Positions 43,783-52,950 of a DNA stretch of 58,536 nucleotides are shown here, piece after piece. Position 1 is the stretch's first letter. Each line of letters begins with the position of its first letter. The stretch is from Desulfobulbaceae bacterium (GTDB lineage: Bacteria; Desulfobacterota; Desulfobulbia; Desulfobulbales; Desulfocapsaceae). Position numbers and translations under genes: made by a program. The notes beneath the pieces were generated by a model. It was not told where the DNA came from. It saw only the letters and a list, made by a program, of their open reading frames with translations, and did not search any database. The stretch covers positions 1 to 58,536 of the forward strand of contig JAITSS010000017.1 of assembly GCA_031287565.1 (NCBI GenBank), in the 5' to 3' direction.

Positions 43783-44654
43783 CAGATAACCTTATTCAGT
43801 GTGTATTCGATGATGCCTTCCGCGCCATTCTTTTTCAGGCTGGGTATCAGCTCACGCACTTTTTCCTGCGAGATAACCGTTTCAATCGAGTACCATTTTT
43901 TGTTATACAAATGGGCGATGGTCGGGGCGTTGAGGCTGGGCAACAGTGCGACAATGGCGTCCAGCCTGTCTTCCGGCGCGTTCATCTTCAGGCCGACGAT
44001 GCGGTCGGCGGCCAGCGAGCCTTGCAGCATCATGAAGATATTTTCAATCTTTTCCCGCTTCCACGGGTCTTCCCAGGCCGCGTTGTTGGCGATGAAAATG
44101 GTGTTTGATTGCATCAGTTCGTAGATGATTTTCAGGCCGTGGGCGCGGATGGTCGATTCGGTTTCGGTGACTTCGACGATGGCGTCCACCAGGCCGGAGA
44201 CCACCTTGGCTTCGGTCGCTCCCCAGGAAAATTCCACATCAACCTTGATGCCTTTCTCCGCGAAAAAACGCTTGGTTACGCCGACCAGTTCGGTGGAAAT
44301 TTTCTTACCGGCCAAATCTTTAATGTCGCGAATCGGCGAATCGCCGTTCACCGCGATGATCCAGCGCGTCGGCTTGCGGCTGACTTTGGAATAGACCAGA
44401 TCGCCGACGACATAGACATCCGACTGGTTTTCATCGGTCCAATCCTTGCCGGTAATCGCCGCATCGAGCAGGCCGGATTCGACATAGCGCGACATTTCCT
44501 GCGGGCGGCAGATCGAGCACGATAAATCCGGGTCGTCGATTTCCGGGAAATAATTCCTGGCGACTGGTTTGATTTGCCAGCCGGCCTTTTCAAACAATTC
44601 GATGGTGGCCTTTTCCAAGCTGCCTTTGGGCAGGCCGAGTTTCAATTGCGGCAT
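43782..44654 (-). CDS. hisG: ATP phosphoribosyltransferase, long form
   Basis: First step of histidine synthesis: ATP plus PRPP gives phosphoribosyl-ATP. The 290-residue product is the long form with a C-terminal regulatory domain that binds histidine. Motifs are [23 protein letters not shown], the PRPP-region [18 protein letters not shown] and the C-terminal [23 protein letters not shown] precedes ATG 44654; the open frame extends further upstream without a start as good. hisI lies 37 bases upstream and engB overlaps downstream. No hisZ is needed for this form. Confidence 0.95.
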   Translation of the reverse strand: MPQLKLGLPKGSLEKATIELFEKAGWQIKPVARNYFPEIDDPDLSCSICRPQEMSRYVESGLLDAAITGKDWTDENQSDVYVVGDLVYSKVSRKPTRWIIAVNGDSPIRDIKDLAGKKISTELVGVTKRFFAEKGIKVDVEFSWGATEAKVVSGLVDAIVEVTETESTIRAHGLKIIYELMQSNTIFIANNAAWEDPWKREKIENIFMMLQGSLAADRIVGLKMNAPEDRLDAIVALLPSLNAPTIAHLYNKKWYSIETVISQEKVRELIPSLKKNGAEGIIEYTLNKVI

Positions 44655-44691
44655 AACGCCTCCTTTCGCGACGATATTGTGGCGCTGTGGA

Positions 44692-45081
44692 TTATTTATA
44701 GACTTCTTTCGGGTCGAAGAGCGGTTCGCCTTCAACAATCAATGTATCGCCCTGAACGCGGCGGTAAAAGCAGGTGCGCTGTCCGGTGTGGCAGGCGGCG
44801 CCGCCTTTTTGTTCGACCTTGTACATCACCGTGTCGGCGTCGCAATCGACGTAAATATCTTTAATGATTTGCACGTTGCCGCTGGTTTCTCCCTTCAGCC
44901 ACAGGGATTTCCTTGAGCGGCTGTAGTAGTGGGCCTTGCCGGTTGCAAGGGTTTTTTCCCAGGCTTCGCGGTTGATATAGGCCAGCATCAGGACTTGGTT
45001 GTCGCGGTAGTCAACGGCTATCGCCGGGATAAGGCCGTCGCGGCCGCCATCGAAATTCAGTTCAGGCACAAAAAACCTCAT
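44692..45081 (-). CDS. hisI: Phosphoribosyl-AMP cyclohydrolase
   Basis: Third step of histidine synthesis, a Zn-dependent hydrolase. The 129 residues are the single-domain form without the HisE pyrophosphohydrolase. Signature segments are [33 protein letters not shown], the metal-site [11 protein letters not shown] and [14 protein letters not shown]. It lies between a lipoprotein gene and hisG; hisE is not in the window. Confidence 0.96.
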   Translation of the reverse strand: MRFFVPELNFDGGRDGLIPAIAVDYRDNQVLMLAYINREAWEKTLATGKAHYYSRSRKSLWLKGETSGNVQIIKDIYVDCDADTVMYKVEQKGGAACHTGQRTCFYRRVQGDTLIVEGEPLFDPKEVYK

Positions 45082-45110
45082 TCGTTTTATGTATTTTTTT
45101 CAAGGACGAA

Positions 45111-46913
45111 TCACGGAAGCCCGCCGTCGGCGGACGGGGCGGTTGTTGGCGCTTGTCCAGGTTGGTCGGCGTATTGCAACAATTCCGGGTCAATTGAGCG
45201 GATTTCCTGCTCCACCCGTTCAATGTTGTTCGTCACTTTGGCGGCGATTTCCGCCTCCGGGTATTTGACAAGAATATCCTTTAAGATGCGTCTGCTCTCT
45301 AAAAGCAGTTTTTTCTTCGCATCCATATCGGCGATTTTCGTATAGCGGATGTACAATTCGGCGGCTTTGCGTCGTTGGTCCTGCGCCGCCTTCAGCGTGA
45401 TTTCGCCGACTTTGGCCTTGGCTTTGTCGCCCATGGCGGGATCGCGTTCCAATTCGGTGAAGGCGTCAATGGCCTCGTCATAGCGGCCATTCTGGGCCAA
45501 GAGCAGGCCGCTATTCCATTTGCGTTGCGATTCCTGCTCTTGTTGTTGGCGGACGGTCTCGCGGTCCACCGCTTCGGCAAAGGCGATTTCCTCACTTTTT
45601 TCCTTGAGAATGGTCTTCTGCTCGCCCTCGATGATGGCCTGGGGCACCGAGTCGATCATGTTCGCCGCTTCCTCAAATTTCTTCCGCGCCGCCAGCTTAT
45701 CGGCGGATGAGACCAGGCCGTTGATCCAGTTTTCGGCCTTTTTCTTCGTTTGGTCGCGGATATATTCAATGTTTTCCGAGACCGGCGATTGCGGATGTTT
45801 GCGCAGAAAATTATCGGCCAGGGCGCTGACCGTAAAGCCGTCGCGCTCCGGCGCGTAGATCAGCCAGCGGCGCATGATGTCGGCGTATTCGCGTAATGCC
45901 GGGTCGTTGCGCGAGCCGGAGGTGATCATGGCGGCCTGGCGATTCGCCCAGTCTTCGTTGTCGCCGAGCTTTTTATAGTCGTCTTCAATCAGTCGGTATT
46001 GGCGCAGGGCCAGGGTGTTGTCGCCTGTAGCCAGCGCAATATCGGCCAGGTTCTGGCGCAGGCGCAACGTATCCGGGCTGTCTTCGTCATCCAGCCGTTG
46101 CAATAGATCGCGGTAGATGGTCGCCGCGCCTTTTTCATCGCCCTGACGCAGCAGTGATTGGGCGGCGGCATTCTGCGCCGACACCCGCAAGCGGACGCCC
46201 TGTTCCGGCGGTAGCGCTCGCCAGAGCTGGGCCGCGCTTTCGTAGTTGCCGGCGGCATAGTTGCGTAGCAGGGTGTCTTCAGTGGCTTGCAGCGGTCCGT
46301 CGGCGATCTTCGGGGTTGGCGGCTTTTCGGTCAGCATCAGGCCGCAGCGGCTTTCAAGAAAATCAATGTCGGTTTTATACAGGTCGCGGGCGGTCTGCAC
46401 CGAAACGGTTTTGCCCGCTCCGGCGTTCATGCTGTCGAGCATGTTGGCGCGCAACAGCGAATAGCCGTTCATCACCTTTTGCAACTGTTGGAAACAGGAA
46501 ATCAGTTCGGACGATTCCTCCGGGCTGACGGCGGTCGCCGATGATTGGCGGTCGAGTTCGCGCCAGCGGTTGAGCTTTTTCCCGTATTCATCGAGTCGCT
46601 CGTTGACGTAGGTCATCGACGGCAGCACCTCTTCTTGTCTGACTGTGGTGGTGCGAATCGGCTGATTTTCCGGCATATCGACATAATCCTGCCGCTCGCC
46701 TCCGGGCAACCCGCCGTCAGGAAAATCGGCGGCATTCGGCCCGCCTTCATGAATCCCTTGGTTCTCGTCCTGATAAAGCGGCCTGGCGGCGCGGCGGCCA
46801 GGCGGCGGCGACGTGGAGAAGCCGTCATCGGTTTGGGTTAAAGGCTGGTGACAAGCGCCCACGAGCAGGGCGGCGGAGCAGAGGGCGATGGCGGACAAAA
46901 ACGATTTTTTCAT
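45111..46913 (-). CDS. Repeat-rich outer-membrane-type lipoprotein (unknown)
   Basis: A 600-residue lipoprotein: signal peptide MKKSFLSAIALCSAALLVGAC with the lipobox cysteine at 21. After a disordered proline/glycine-rich region the rest is alpha-helical with TPR-like pairs (NYESAAQLWRALPPEQG, KGAATIYRDLLQRLDDED, NTLALRQYRLIEDDYKKLGD, GRYDEAIDAFTELERDP). The tail is again proline-rich. It probably serves as a periplasmic scaffold, possibly for LPS or envelope assembly given the waaL and msbA genes upstream. I do not recognise a named family. Confidence 0.7.
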   Translation of the reverse strand: MKKSFLSAIALCSAALLVGACHQPLTQTDDGFSTSPPPGRRAARPLYQDENQGIHEGGPNAADFPDGGLPGGERQDYVDMPENQPIRTTTVRQEEVLPSMTYVNERLDEYGKKLNRWRELDRQSSATAVSPEESSELISCFQQLQKVMNGYSLLRANMLDSMNAGAGKTVSVQTARDLYKTDIDFLESRCGLMLTEKPPTPKIADGPLQATEDTLLRNYAAGNYESAAQLWRALPPEQGVRLRVSAQNAAAQSLLRQGDEKGAATIYRDLLQRLDDEDSPDTLRLRQNLADIALATGDNTLALRQYRLIEDDYKKLGDNEDWANRQAAMITSGSRNDPALREYADIMRRWLIYAPERDGFTVSALADNFLRKHPQSPVSENIEYIRDQTKKKAENWINGLVSSADKLAARKKFEEAANMIDSVPQAIIEGEQKTILKEKSEEIAFAEAVDRETVRQQQEQESQRKWNSGLLLAQNGRYDEAIDAFTELERDPAMGDKAKAKVGEITLKAAQDQRRKAAELYIRYTKIADMDAKKKLLLESRRILKDILVKYPEAEIAAKVTNNIERVEQEIRSIDPELLQYADQPGQAPTTAPSADGGLP

Positions 46914-47008
46914 GGCGGACCATCATCTTTGGGGAACAAAAAAAGGCTGTATCCGGGTGAAACGACGCCCGACGAAGTGAGTGGCCATTATGTAGAGAAC
47001 GAACAAAT

Positions 47009-48241
47009 TCATGTCAAGTTTTCGCTATCTTCGGCCAGGAGCAAACCGGTCATTAGGATATAAAAATGTCCCTGGTGGGAATCAAAGAGCAGAGAATTAG
47101 CCAGGCATCCCAAAGCCATGGCCAGGGCGACGCCTTCAAGCAGGCGGCGGCCCTCGATCGGGCGGCGGCGGCCCTCAATGGTCGGCGCGACCAGCAGGGC
47201 GAGAAACAAGGCCAGACCGCAGACGCCCGTCTGCTCGGCGAAAAAAAGATAGTCATTGTGCGGGTTATCGGTGGCTTGGGTGCGTTGGCCCAAAGCCGCG
47301 ACCAGTCTTTTCTGCTCGCCGGGAAACGAGCCGACGCCCTTGCCGAGCCACGGCGATTCGGCGAAAAGCGTCACGGCGTTATGCCACCAATCGTAGCGCA
47401 TTCCCATTGAGGTGCGGGACTGGCCTGGTTGGTAGCGCCGCGTTTCTTTGACGATCTCGCGGACGCGCACGGAAACGATGGAGGATGATTGCCAGGTCAG
47501 AGCGGCCAGGGCGGCGACGAGCAGCGCGCCGACCGTCATCCGCCGCCACGAACAGCGCCGTAAAAAGGAGAAGGCTAGAAGCGCCAGGCAGATCATCCAG
47601 CCGGTGCGGCCTGGCGTGATGGAAAACAGATTGAACCCGGCCAGCAGCGCGACCGCGATGTAGGCGCGGCGTTGTTTCCTGGTCGTCGCTGCCGCCATGG
47701 CCCGCTCAACGAGGAAAAAAATGAACATGGCCATGAAAAAACTGTGGGTGATGTGGTAGACGAGGGAAAATCCGTGCCGATCAACGAAGATGGCCGTGCC
47801 CAGAAGCACGGTGATCAGCTTGAAATACGATACGAGCAACAACACGGCGCAGCCGCCCATGAAGGCGTCCACGGCTTTTCGGCGGAGTGTTGGCGCGTCA
47901 CTGACCAGCGAGAAGACAATCGGCAGGTAGAGCAGTTTTCGGTATTTTGCAAGAATTTCCAGGCCATAACCGAAAGGAGCCGTCGTATATATCAGGCTTG
48001 CCGCAAGGAGCGCAAACAGGGCGCAGGCCAGAGTGGCGCTGGGCGAGCGGCGGAATATTCCCAAGACGGCGGCGGGTTTGCCGGAAAGCAGCCAGCAGAC
48101 AGCCATGAACAAGGCGCAGAGGTTTAAGAGCGCCACCGACAGCGGCAGGAAAAAACAGGCGCAGATCAGGGCCGCGCCGCCGAGTCGGGCGAAAAAATCG
48201 CGAAATCGCGCCGACTCGCGGCGGTTCTGTGATATAATCAT
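47009..48241 (-). CDS. O-antigen ligase family protein
   Basis: A 410-residue polytopic membrane protein (about eleven helices) with the Wzy/WaaL layout: a large periplasmic loop late in the sequence holding RTSMGMRYDWWHNAVTLFAESPWLGKGVGSFPG and DNPHNDYLFFAEQTGVCGL. The conserved R...G...H pattern of O-antigen ligases is visible (the histidine in NPHNDYL). WaaL transfers finished O-antigen to lipid A-core; a Wzy polymerase is the alternative. Directly after msbA (stop-to-start 7 bases), which favours an LPS role. Confidence 0.82.
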   Translation of the reverse strand: MIISQNRRESARFRDFFARLGGAALICACFFLPLSVALLNLCALFMAVCWLLSGKPAAVLGIFRRSPSATLACALFALLAASLIYTTAPFGYGLEILAKYRKLLYLPIVFSLVSDAPTLRRKAVDAFMGGCAVLLLVSYFKLITVLLGTAIFVDRHGFSLVYHITHSFFMAMFIFFLVERAMAAATTRKQRRAYIAVALLAGFNLFSITPGRTGWMICLALLAFSFLRRCSWRRMTVGALLVAALAALTWQSSSIVSVRVREIVKETRRYQPGQSRTSMGMRYDWWHNAVTLFAESPWLGKGVGSFPGEQKRLVAALGQRTQATDNPHNDYLFFAEQTGVCGLALFLALLVAPTIEGRRRPIEGRRLLEGVALAMALGCLANSLLFDSHQGHFYILMTGLLLAEDSENLT

Positions 48242-48248
48242 TGGTGTG

Positions 48249-49973
48249 TCAGGAAAACTGCATTCGATACAGATGGGCATATTCGCCTTGCCGCGCCAAA
48301 AGCGTGTCGTGCGCCCCTTCCTCGACGATGCGACCGTCTTTTATGACGATGATGCGGTCGGCGTTTTTGATGGTGGAGAGGCGATGGGCGATGACAAAGG
48401 TGGTGCGGCCGCGCATCAGATTTTCCAGCGCTTTCTGTACCTCGTGTTCGGCTTCCACATCGAGGGCCGAAGTCGCCTCGTCAAGAATCAGGATTGGCGC
48501 GTCTTTTAAGATCGCCCTGGCGATGCAGAGTCGTTGCCGTTCACCGCCGGACAGCCGCGCTCCGCCCTCACCGATGACGGTATCAAAACCCTGCGGCAGC
48601 GCCTGGATGAAATCGAGGGCGTAGGCCGCCTCGGCTGCTTGCCGCATTGCCGCCTCATTGGCCTCGAAATTGCCGTAGAGAATGTTGTAACGCGCCGTTT
48701 CGTTGAACAAAATGGTTTGCTGTGTGACGATCGCCACCTGCTGTCTCAGGCTGGTAAGCGTCACCTCGCGGACATCGTGGCCGTCGATTTTCACCGCGCC
48801 TTTGGTCGCGTCGATGAAGCGGGGAATCAGATTGGTCAGCGTGGTTTTGCCGCCGCCGCTGGCACCGACAATGGCCAGGGTTTGGCCGGTCGGCACCCGC
48901 AGATTGATGTCGCGCAGCACGTCCTCGTTTTCATAGGCGAACGATAAGCGTTCGAAACGAATTTCGTTTTTGAATGGCGGTAGCTCAATGGCGTCTGGTC
49001 GATCGGTAATATCGGGTGGTAGGTCGAGCACTTCGTAGGCGCGGACGGCGGCGGCCAGGCCCTGTTGGATGGTCGAGTTCAGCCGACTGACGTCTTTCAC
49101 CGGGCCGTAGGCCGAGATCAGCGCCGTGAGAAAGGCGAAAAAATCGCCCGCCGTCATGCCGCCGCGCAAGACTTCCCAGCCGCCGATCCAGATGAAGCAG
49201 GCGATGGCGATGCCGCCGATGAATTCGGTCAGCGGGTGTTGCAGCGAGCGGAACTGCGCGTCTTTGATGACTACCTTGAAGAGTCCGGCGATCTGGTCGC
49301 TGAAACGGCGGTTTTCGTGCTGTTCACGGCCAAAGGCTTTAACGATGCGGTTGCCGGTGATGGTTTCAAACAGTCGGTTCGAGACGCCTGCGGTTTCTTC
49401 CTGGGTGCGGGTGCTGAGGCGGCGAAAAATGGCGCTGAAACGGATAATCGGCCAGGCGGCCACCGGCAGCACCAGAAGGGAAATCAGGGCCAGCTTCCAG
49501 TTGAGGTAGCAGATCAGGGCCAGTGAGAACAAAATCTGGAAGAAATCGCGCAGGATCGTCACCAGCGCCGACGAAACGGTCTGCTGCACCAGAGTAATAT
49601 CGGAAATCACACGCGAAATCAGGGTGCCGGTGGGATAGGTATGAAAAAAAGCCAGCGAATGGGCCTGGACATGGGCGAAAATTTTTGTCCGCAGGTCGCG
49701 CACCACCGATTGGCCGACAAATTCGAGCAGGAAGGAATGCAGATAATAAAAGAGCGAATTCAGCAGGAAGACCGCGACCACCACCAGCGGCAACCAGTTG
49801 AGATAGAGGGAATTTTTGGCGATGAAAATGTGGTCGAGCACAGGTTTGACCAGATAGGCCAGTAAACTGGTCATGGCCGCGCCCATAACCATCGCCAGGC
49901 AGGCCAGGCCCAGACGTCCGCGGTAGGGCTGGGTAAGCGCCAGGAGACGGCTCAGGATTTCTTTATTGGTCAT
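48249..49973 (-). CDS. msbA: Lipid A exporter MsbA (ABC transporter)
   Basis: A homodimeric ABC exporter that flips lipid A-core across the inner membrane. The 574 residues have an N-terminal six-helix domain and a C-terminal ATPase with Walker A GASGGGKTTLTN, signature RLSGGERQRLCIARAI, Walker B ILILDEATSALD and the H-loop IVIAHRLSTI. Sequence style (TSSLLAYLVKPVLDHIF, RVISDITLVQQTVSSALVTILRDF) and length fit MsbA. ATG 49973 was chosen over the longer frame because MTNKEILSRLL begins the family homology. The promoter should lie between 49990 and 50090; the sigma-54 unit beyond it points the other way. Confidence 0.9.
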   Translation of the reverse strand: MTNKEILSRLLALTQPYRGRLGLACLAMVMGAAMTSLLAYLVKPVLDHIFIAKNSLYLNWLPLVVVAVFLLNSLFYYLHSFLLEFVGQSVVRDLRTKIFAHVQAHSLAFFHTYPTGTLISRVISDITLVQQTVSSALVTILRDFFQILFSLALICYLNWKLALISLLVLPVAAWPIIRFSAIFRRLSTRTQEETAGVSNRLFETITGNRIVKAFGREQHENRRFSDQIAGLFKVVIKDAQFRSLQHPLTEFIGGIAIACFIWIGGWEVLRGGMTAGDFFAFLTALISAYGPVKDVSRLNSTIQQGLAAAVRAYEVLDLPPDITDRPDAIELPPFKNEIRFERLSFAYENEDVLRDINLRVPTGQTLAIVGASGGGKTTLTNLIPRFIDATKGAVKIDGHDVREVTLTSLRQQVAIVTQQTILFNETARYNILYGNFEANEAAMRQAAEAAYALDFIQALPQGFDTVIGEGGARLSGGERQRLCIARAILKDAPILILDEATSALDVEAEHEVQKALENLMRGRTTFVIAHRLSTIKNADRIIVIKDGRIVEEGAHDTLLARQGEYAHLYRMQFS

Positions 49974-50096
49974 TGTTTTGCTGAAGTGACAGGGGCCAAA
50001 ATATGGCATTTTTCGCTACGTGGAACCCAGTAGTATACACCGGAGCCAGTCATTACTGAAGGAAAGAATTGTCGCGGCCCGGCCTGGGGTATAGAT

Positions 50097-50130
50097 ATTT
50101 GTACAGGCGGCGCGGCTAATTAGTACAAAT
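50097..50130. promoter_or_regulatory. Candidate enhancer-binding site
   Basis: ATTTGTAC (50097-50104) and GTACAAAT (50123-50130) form an exact inverted repeat with an 18-base centre. It lies about 93-126 bases upstream of the sigma-54 -24 element, the usual distance for a bacterial enhancer-binding protein. The regulator is not encoded in the window. Confidence 0.45.
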
Positions 50131-50222
50131 TCTTGGATATTTATCGCCATGCCGGGTGAATCGCCCGACGATTTTGTCGTGAATTGTCGCTAATTCAAAG
50201 AAATACAATTGTCCATCGTCAG

Positions 50223-50238
50223 TGGCACGGTATTTGCT
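50223..50238 (+). promoter_or_regulatory. Sigma-54 (RpoN) promoter
   Basis: TGGCACG-GTAT-TTGCT matches the -24/-12 consensus (TGGCACG-N4-TTGCW) at every fixed position, with the GG and GC exactly 12 bases apart. The transcript should start near 50249. Activation would need an enhancer-binding protein; an inverted repeat upstream is a candidate site. Confidence 0.85.
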
Positions 50239-50248
50239 TAAGTAAAGG

Positions 50249-50305
50249 CATCTCTTCTCTCCTTTCTCCTGAAAAAGCCGGTCTCGCCGCAGAGACCGGC
50301 TTTTT
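50249..50305 (+). ncRNA. Candidate sigma-54-driven small RNA
   Basis: The predicted RNA starts near 50249 and reaches a strong terminator after about 57 bases, with no reading frame. The 5' half is a pyrimidine tract (TCTCTTCTCTCCTTTCTCCT), which is complementary to Shine-Dalgarno-type sequence and is expected to be single-stranded. The 3' half is the terminator stem. Short RNAs with such anti-SD tracts and a terminator are a known trans-acting design. The alternative is that the hairpin is an attenuator in the leader of the DUF362 gene, 43 bases downstream. Expression is not shown by sequence alone. Confidence 0.5.
50272..50305 (+). terminator. Strong Rho-independent terminator
   Basis: AAAAAGCCGGTCTC (50272-50285) pairs perfectly with GAGACCGGCTTTTT (50292-50305) around the 6-base loop GCCGCA. 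Because both flanks are A- or T-rich it can act in both directions, and it is the strongest hairpin in this part of the window. Confidence 0.9.
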
Positions 50306-50347
50306 CGCTTTTCTGGGCTTGCCGTTTTTCGCGAACGGGGAAATTGT

Positions 50348-51334
50348 ATGCCGGTCAATCCGCGCATCCGGCAATTCCGCCGCCCGTTCCCCGTCGCCGC
50401 CATGTCCGAATCGTCGTCGCCCGCCGTTTTCCTGCAACATACCGATTATCAGAAAGAACATCTCGAACTGGCCATCGCCCGTTTCGCGCCGCATCTGGGT
50501 CTCGACCGGTCGTTTCATGGGCGGACGGTTCTGCTTAAACCGAATCTGATCAGCGCCCTGGCGTCGCCCCTCGCCTGCACCGATACGCGGATTTTGCTCG
50601 CCATGGCCCGTTGGTTTCTCGATCATGGGGCTACTGTGTTGGTCGGCGATTCTCCGGCCTTCGGCTCGGCGGCCTTGGTCTTACGTCGCCTGGGCGTCAT
50701 GCCGGAATTAAAAAAACTGGCGGCGCGCGTTGTCGAATTTTCCGCATCACAGCCGCTCGATGTGGCCGGTTCGCGGCTCTCTGTCGCCAGGCAGGCTCTG
50801 GAATGCGATCTGCTGGTCAACCTGCCGAAGATCAAAGCGCACGGCCAGATGTATTACACCGGCGCGGTCAAGAACTTTTTCGGCCTGGTCATCGGCATGA
50901 AAAAATCCCGGCTGCACATGACGCATGGGAAAAATCATCACGAATTCTCCACGCTGCTCAGCCATTTGCCAAGGCTTGTCGCGCGGCAAATCACGGTCGC
51001 CGACGCGGTTGACGTGATGCACGTCAGCGGGCCTGTGCGCGGCGCGCGACTTACGGTCGGTTGCCTGGCGGCGGGCCTCGACCCATTCGCCGTCGATACC
51101 GCCCTGATCGCGGCCTTGGAACTGGCGCCGGAGCGCTGCCCGTTGCAAAGTCTCGCCTTGGCAACGAACCAAGCATCCTCTTTCCCGGAAAATATTCTGT
51201 ATCCATGTGAATCGCCTGAAAACTTTTACGGAAGCGGCTTCATTGCCCCGTCAGCGCTCGCGCCGGTTCGTTTTCATTCCTTGCGATTTGTGGTAAGCAC
51301 CGCGAAACGTTTGGCTTTGGCCCTGCGTCGTTGA
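50348..51334 (+). CDS. DUF362 domain-containing protein
   Basis: A 328-residue DUF362 protein. The family's marks are VLLKPNLISALASPLACTD, then LVNLPKIKAHGQMYYTGAVKNFFG and an invariant-looking RQITVADAVDVMHVSGP. There are no ferredoxin cysteines, unlike many DUF362 members, so it is the short form. Function is unknown. ATG 50348 has GGGGA nine bases upstream; ATG 50402 is an alternative. It is the first gene downstream of the sigma-54 promoter and terminator. Confidence 0.85.
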   Translation: MPVNPRIRQFRRPFPVAAMSESSSPAVFLQHTDYQKEHLELAIARFAPHLGLDRSFHGRTVLLKPNLISALASPLACTDTRILLAMARWFLDHGATVLVGDSPAFGSAALVLRRLGVMPELKKLAARVVEFSASQPLDVAGSRLSVARQALECDLLVNLPKIKAHGQMYYTGAVKNFFGLVIGMKKSRLHMTHGKNHHEFSTLLSHLPRLVARQITVADAVDVMHVSGPVRGARLTVGCLAAGLDPFAVDTALIAALELAPERCPLQSLALATNQASSFPENILYPCESPENFYGSGFIAPSALAPVRFHSLRFVVSTAKRLALALRR

Positions 51335-51372
51335 TAATCATCTGAATAGACAGGAAAAAACAGGAGCGCCGC

Positions 51373-52125
51373 ATGTTGGGTTTTCATGGCAGAACCGCGC
51401 TTGTCACCGGCGGCAGTCGCGGCATTGGCCGGGCCATCGCCGCCCGCCTGGCGGAAATGGGCGCCGATCTGGTCGTGAATTATGTGCGGCATCGGAAAGA
51501 CGCCGAGGAAACGGCGGCTATGGTGGGCAAGGCTGGGCGGCGCTGCGTGTTGGTTAAAGCCAATGTCGCGGTTCAGGCCGATGTCGAGCAGCTTATGGAG
51601 GTGGCGCGTCTCGAATTCGGCAAATTGGATTTTCTCATCAGTAACGCCGCGTCAGGGGTGTTCAAACCGGCGCTGGAGTTGACCGAGCGCCACTGGAATT
51701 GGGCGATGGACATAAACGCCAGAGCGCTTCTGACTCTGGTGCAAAAGGCCCTGCCGCTGATGCCGCCAGGCAGCCGCGTTATCGCCGTTTCCAGCCTGGG
51801 CGCGGTGCGGGCGATAGAAAATTATACCACCGTCGGCGCATCGAAGGCGGCTCTGGAATCCTTGGCGCGGCATCTGGCCGTCGAGCTGGGGCCGCGTGGA
51901 ATTCATGTCAATACCATCAGCGCGGGCGCGGTCGATACCGACGCCCTCAAACATTTTCCAAACCGTGAACAGATTCTTTCGGCGGCGATTCAGCGGACGC
52001 CGCTTGGTCGGTTGACGACGCCTGAAGATGTGGCCGACATCGCGGTTTTTCTCTGCGGCGAATTGTCGAAGATGGTGCAGGGGCAGGTGATTACCGTCGA
52101 TGGCGGCTATGCCATTCGTGGTTGA
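51373..52125 (+). CDS. fabL: Enoyl-ACP reductase FabL-like SDR
   Basis: A 250-residue short-chain dehydrogenase. NADPH-site TGGSRGIGRAIA near the start, VNYVRHRKDAEET (FabL-like), the SNAASGVFKPALELTERHW segment, active site ENYTTVGASKAALESLARHLAVE and VDTDALKHFPNREQIL, which together resemble FabL enoyl-ACP reductases rather than 3-ketoacyl-ACP reductases. It would catalyse the last reduction of fatty-acid elongation. AGGAGCG precedes the ATG. No other fab gene is close, so this is an identification by motif only. Confidence 0.75.
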   Translation: MLGFHGRTALVTGGSRGIGRAIAARLAEMGADLVVNYVRHRKDAEETAAMVGKAGRRCVLVKANVAVQADVEQLMEVARLEFGKLDFLISNAASGVFKPALELTERHWNWAMDINARALLTLVQKALPLMPPGSRVIAVSSLGAVRAIENYTTVGASKAALESLARHLAVELGPRGIHVNTISAGAVDTDALKHFPNREQILSAAIQRTPLGRLTTPEDVADIAVFLCGELSKMVQGQVITVDGGYAIRG

Positions 52126-52163
52126 GCGTTTGAGAAAAGGAAAAAAGGAAAAGTGTTCAGCGC

Positions 52164-52775
52164 ATGACAGCGAAGGTATTCATCCTGCGTCAATCCCTGC
52201 TGTTGGCCTCGGCCTCGCCCAGGCGTAAGGACCTGCTCGCTTCGGTCGGCATTGATTGCCCGGTGTATCCCGCCGCCATCGACGAAACCCGGCGGCGGCG
52301 CGAAGCATCGGAAGGCTATGTTCGCCGCATGGCCGAGGAAAAAGCCCTGGCGGTGGCGCGTCGCTTTCCCGAATCGTATGTGTTGGCCGCCGATACCGTG
52401 GTCGCGCGAGGAACATATCTGCTGGGGAAACCGGCGTCCGTCCAAGAAGCGGCGCGGATGCTGACCGAGCTTTCCGGCAAGACCCATCGCGTGCTGACTG
52501 CATATTGTATCAGCCAGGTATCAAGCGGATTGCATATCCTTGAACATGTCACGTCCAAGGTGCGCTTCGCCGACTGGGACGCGGCGACCATCGCCGCCTA
52601 CGCCGCCTGCGGCGAACCGCTGGATAAAGCCGGAGCCTATGGCATTCAGGGCGCGGGCGCCTTTCTTGTGGCTGGTGTCGTTGGCTCATCGACCAATGTG
52701 ATTGGTCTGCCGCTGGCTGAAGTGATCAGGCATTTCCTCGATTTGGGCGTCGTCGTCCCGGCGGGCACTCCCTGA
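52164..52775 (+). CDS. maf: Maf-family nucleotide pyrophosphatase
   Basis: Hydrolyses non-canonical or pyrimidine nucleoside triphosphates. The 203 residues hold SLLLASASPRRKDLLASVG at the start, the catalytic aspartate in VLAADTVVARG, LSGKTHRVLTAYCI, DKAGAYGIQGAGAFLV and GSSTNVIGLPLAEV. These are the Maf motifs; the loop TYLLGKPAS fits the YhdE subgroup. It lies 38 bases after the reductase gene. Confidence 0.92.
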   Translation: MTAKVFILRQSLLLASASPRRKDLLASVGIDCPVYPAAIDETRRRREASEGYVRRMAEEKALAVARRFPESYVLAADTVVARGTYLLGKPASVQEAARMLTELSGKTHRVLTAYCISQVSSGLHILEHVTSKVRFADWDAATIAAYAACGEPLDKAGAYGIQGAGAFLVAGVVGSSTNVIGLPLAEVIRHFLDLGVVVPAGTP

Positions 52776-52805
52776 GGCGCTGTGGATTGAACAATGATAT
52801 GGAAG

Positions 52806-52831
52806 ACGCCTTGTTTTTTCGCGGCGTTTTT
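52806..52831 (+). terminator. Weak terminator after maf
   Basis: ACGCC and GGCGT form a 5-base stem with a 12-base loop, followed by TTTTT. It is short and may only be partly effective. It lies 31 bases after the maf stop. Confidence 0.35.
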
Positions 52832-52950
52832 CAGACAATACAGGAAACAACCGGCGGTCAGGGAACTTCTTTGCTTTCATTGTTCAGTCTGGACGCTTTG
52901 GTAAAGGCCGCGCATTTCGCCCTCATGTGTTCGTTGTAAGGAGTGTTTCC

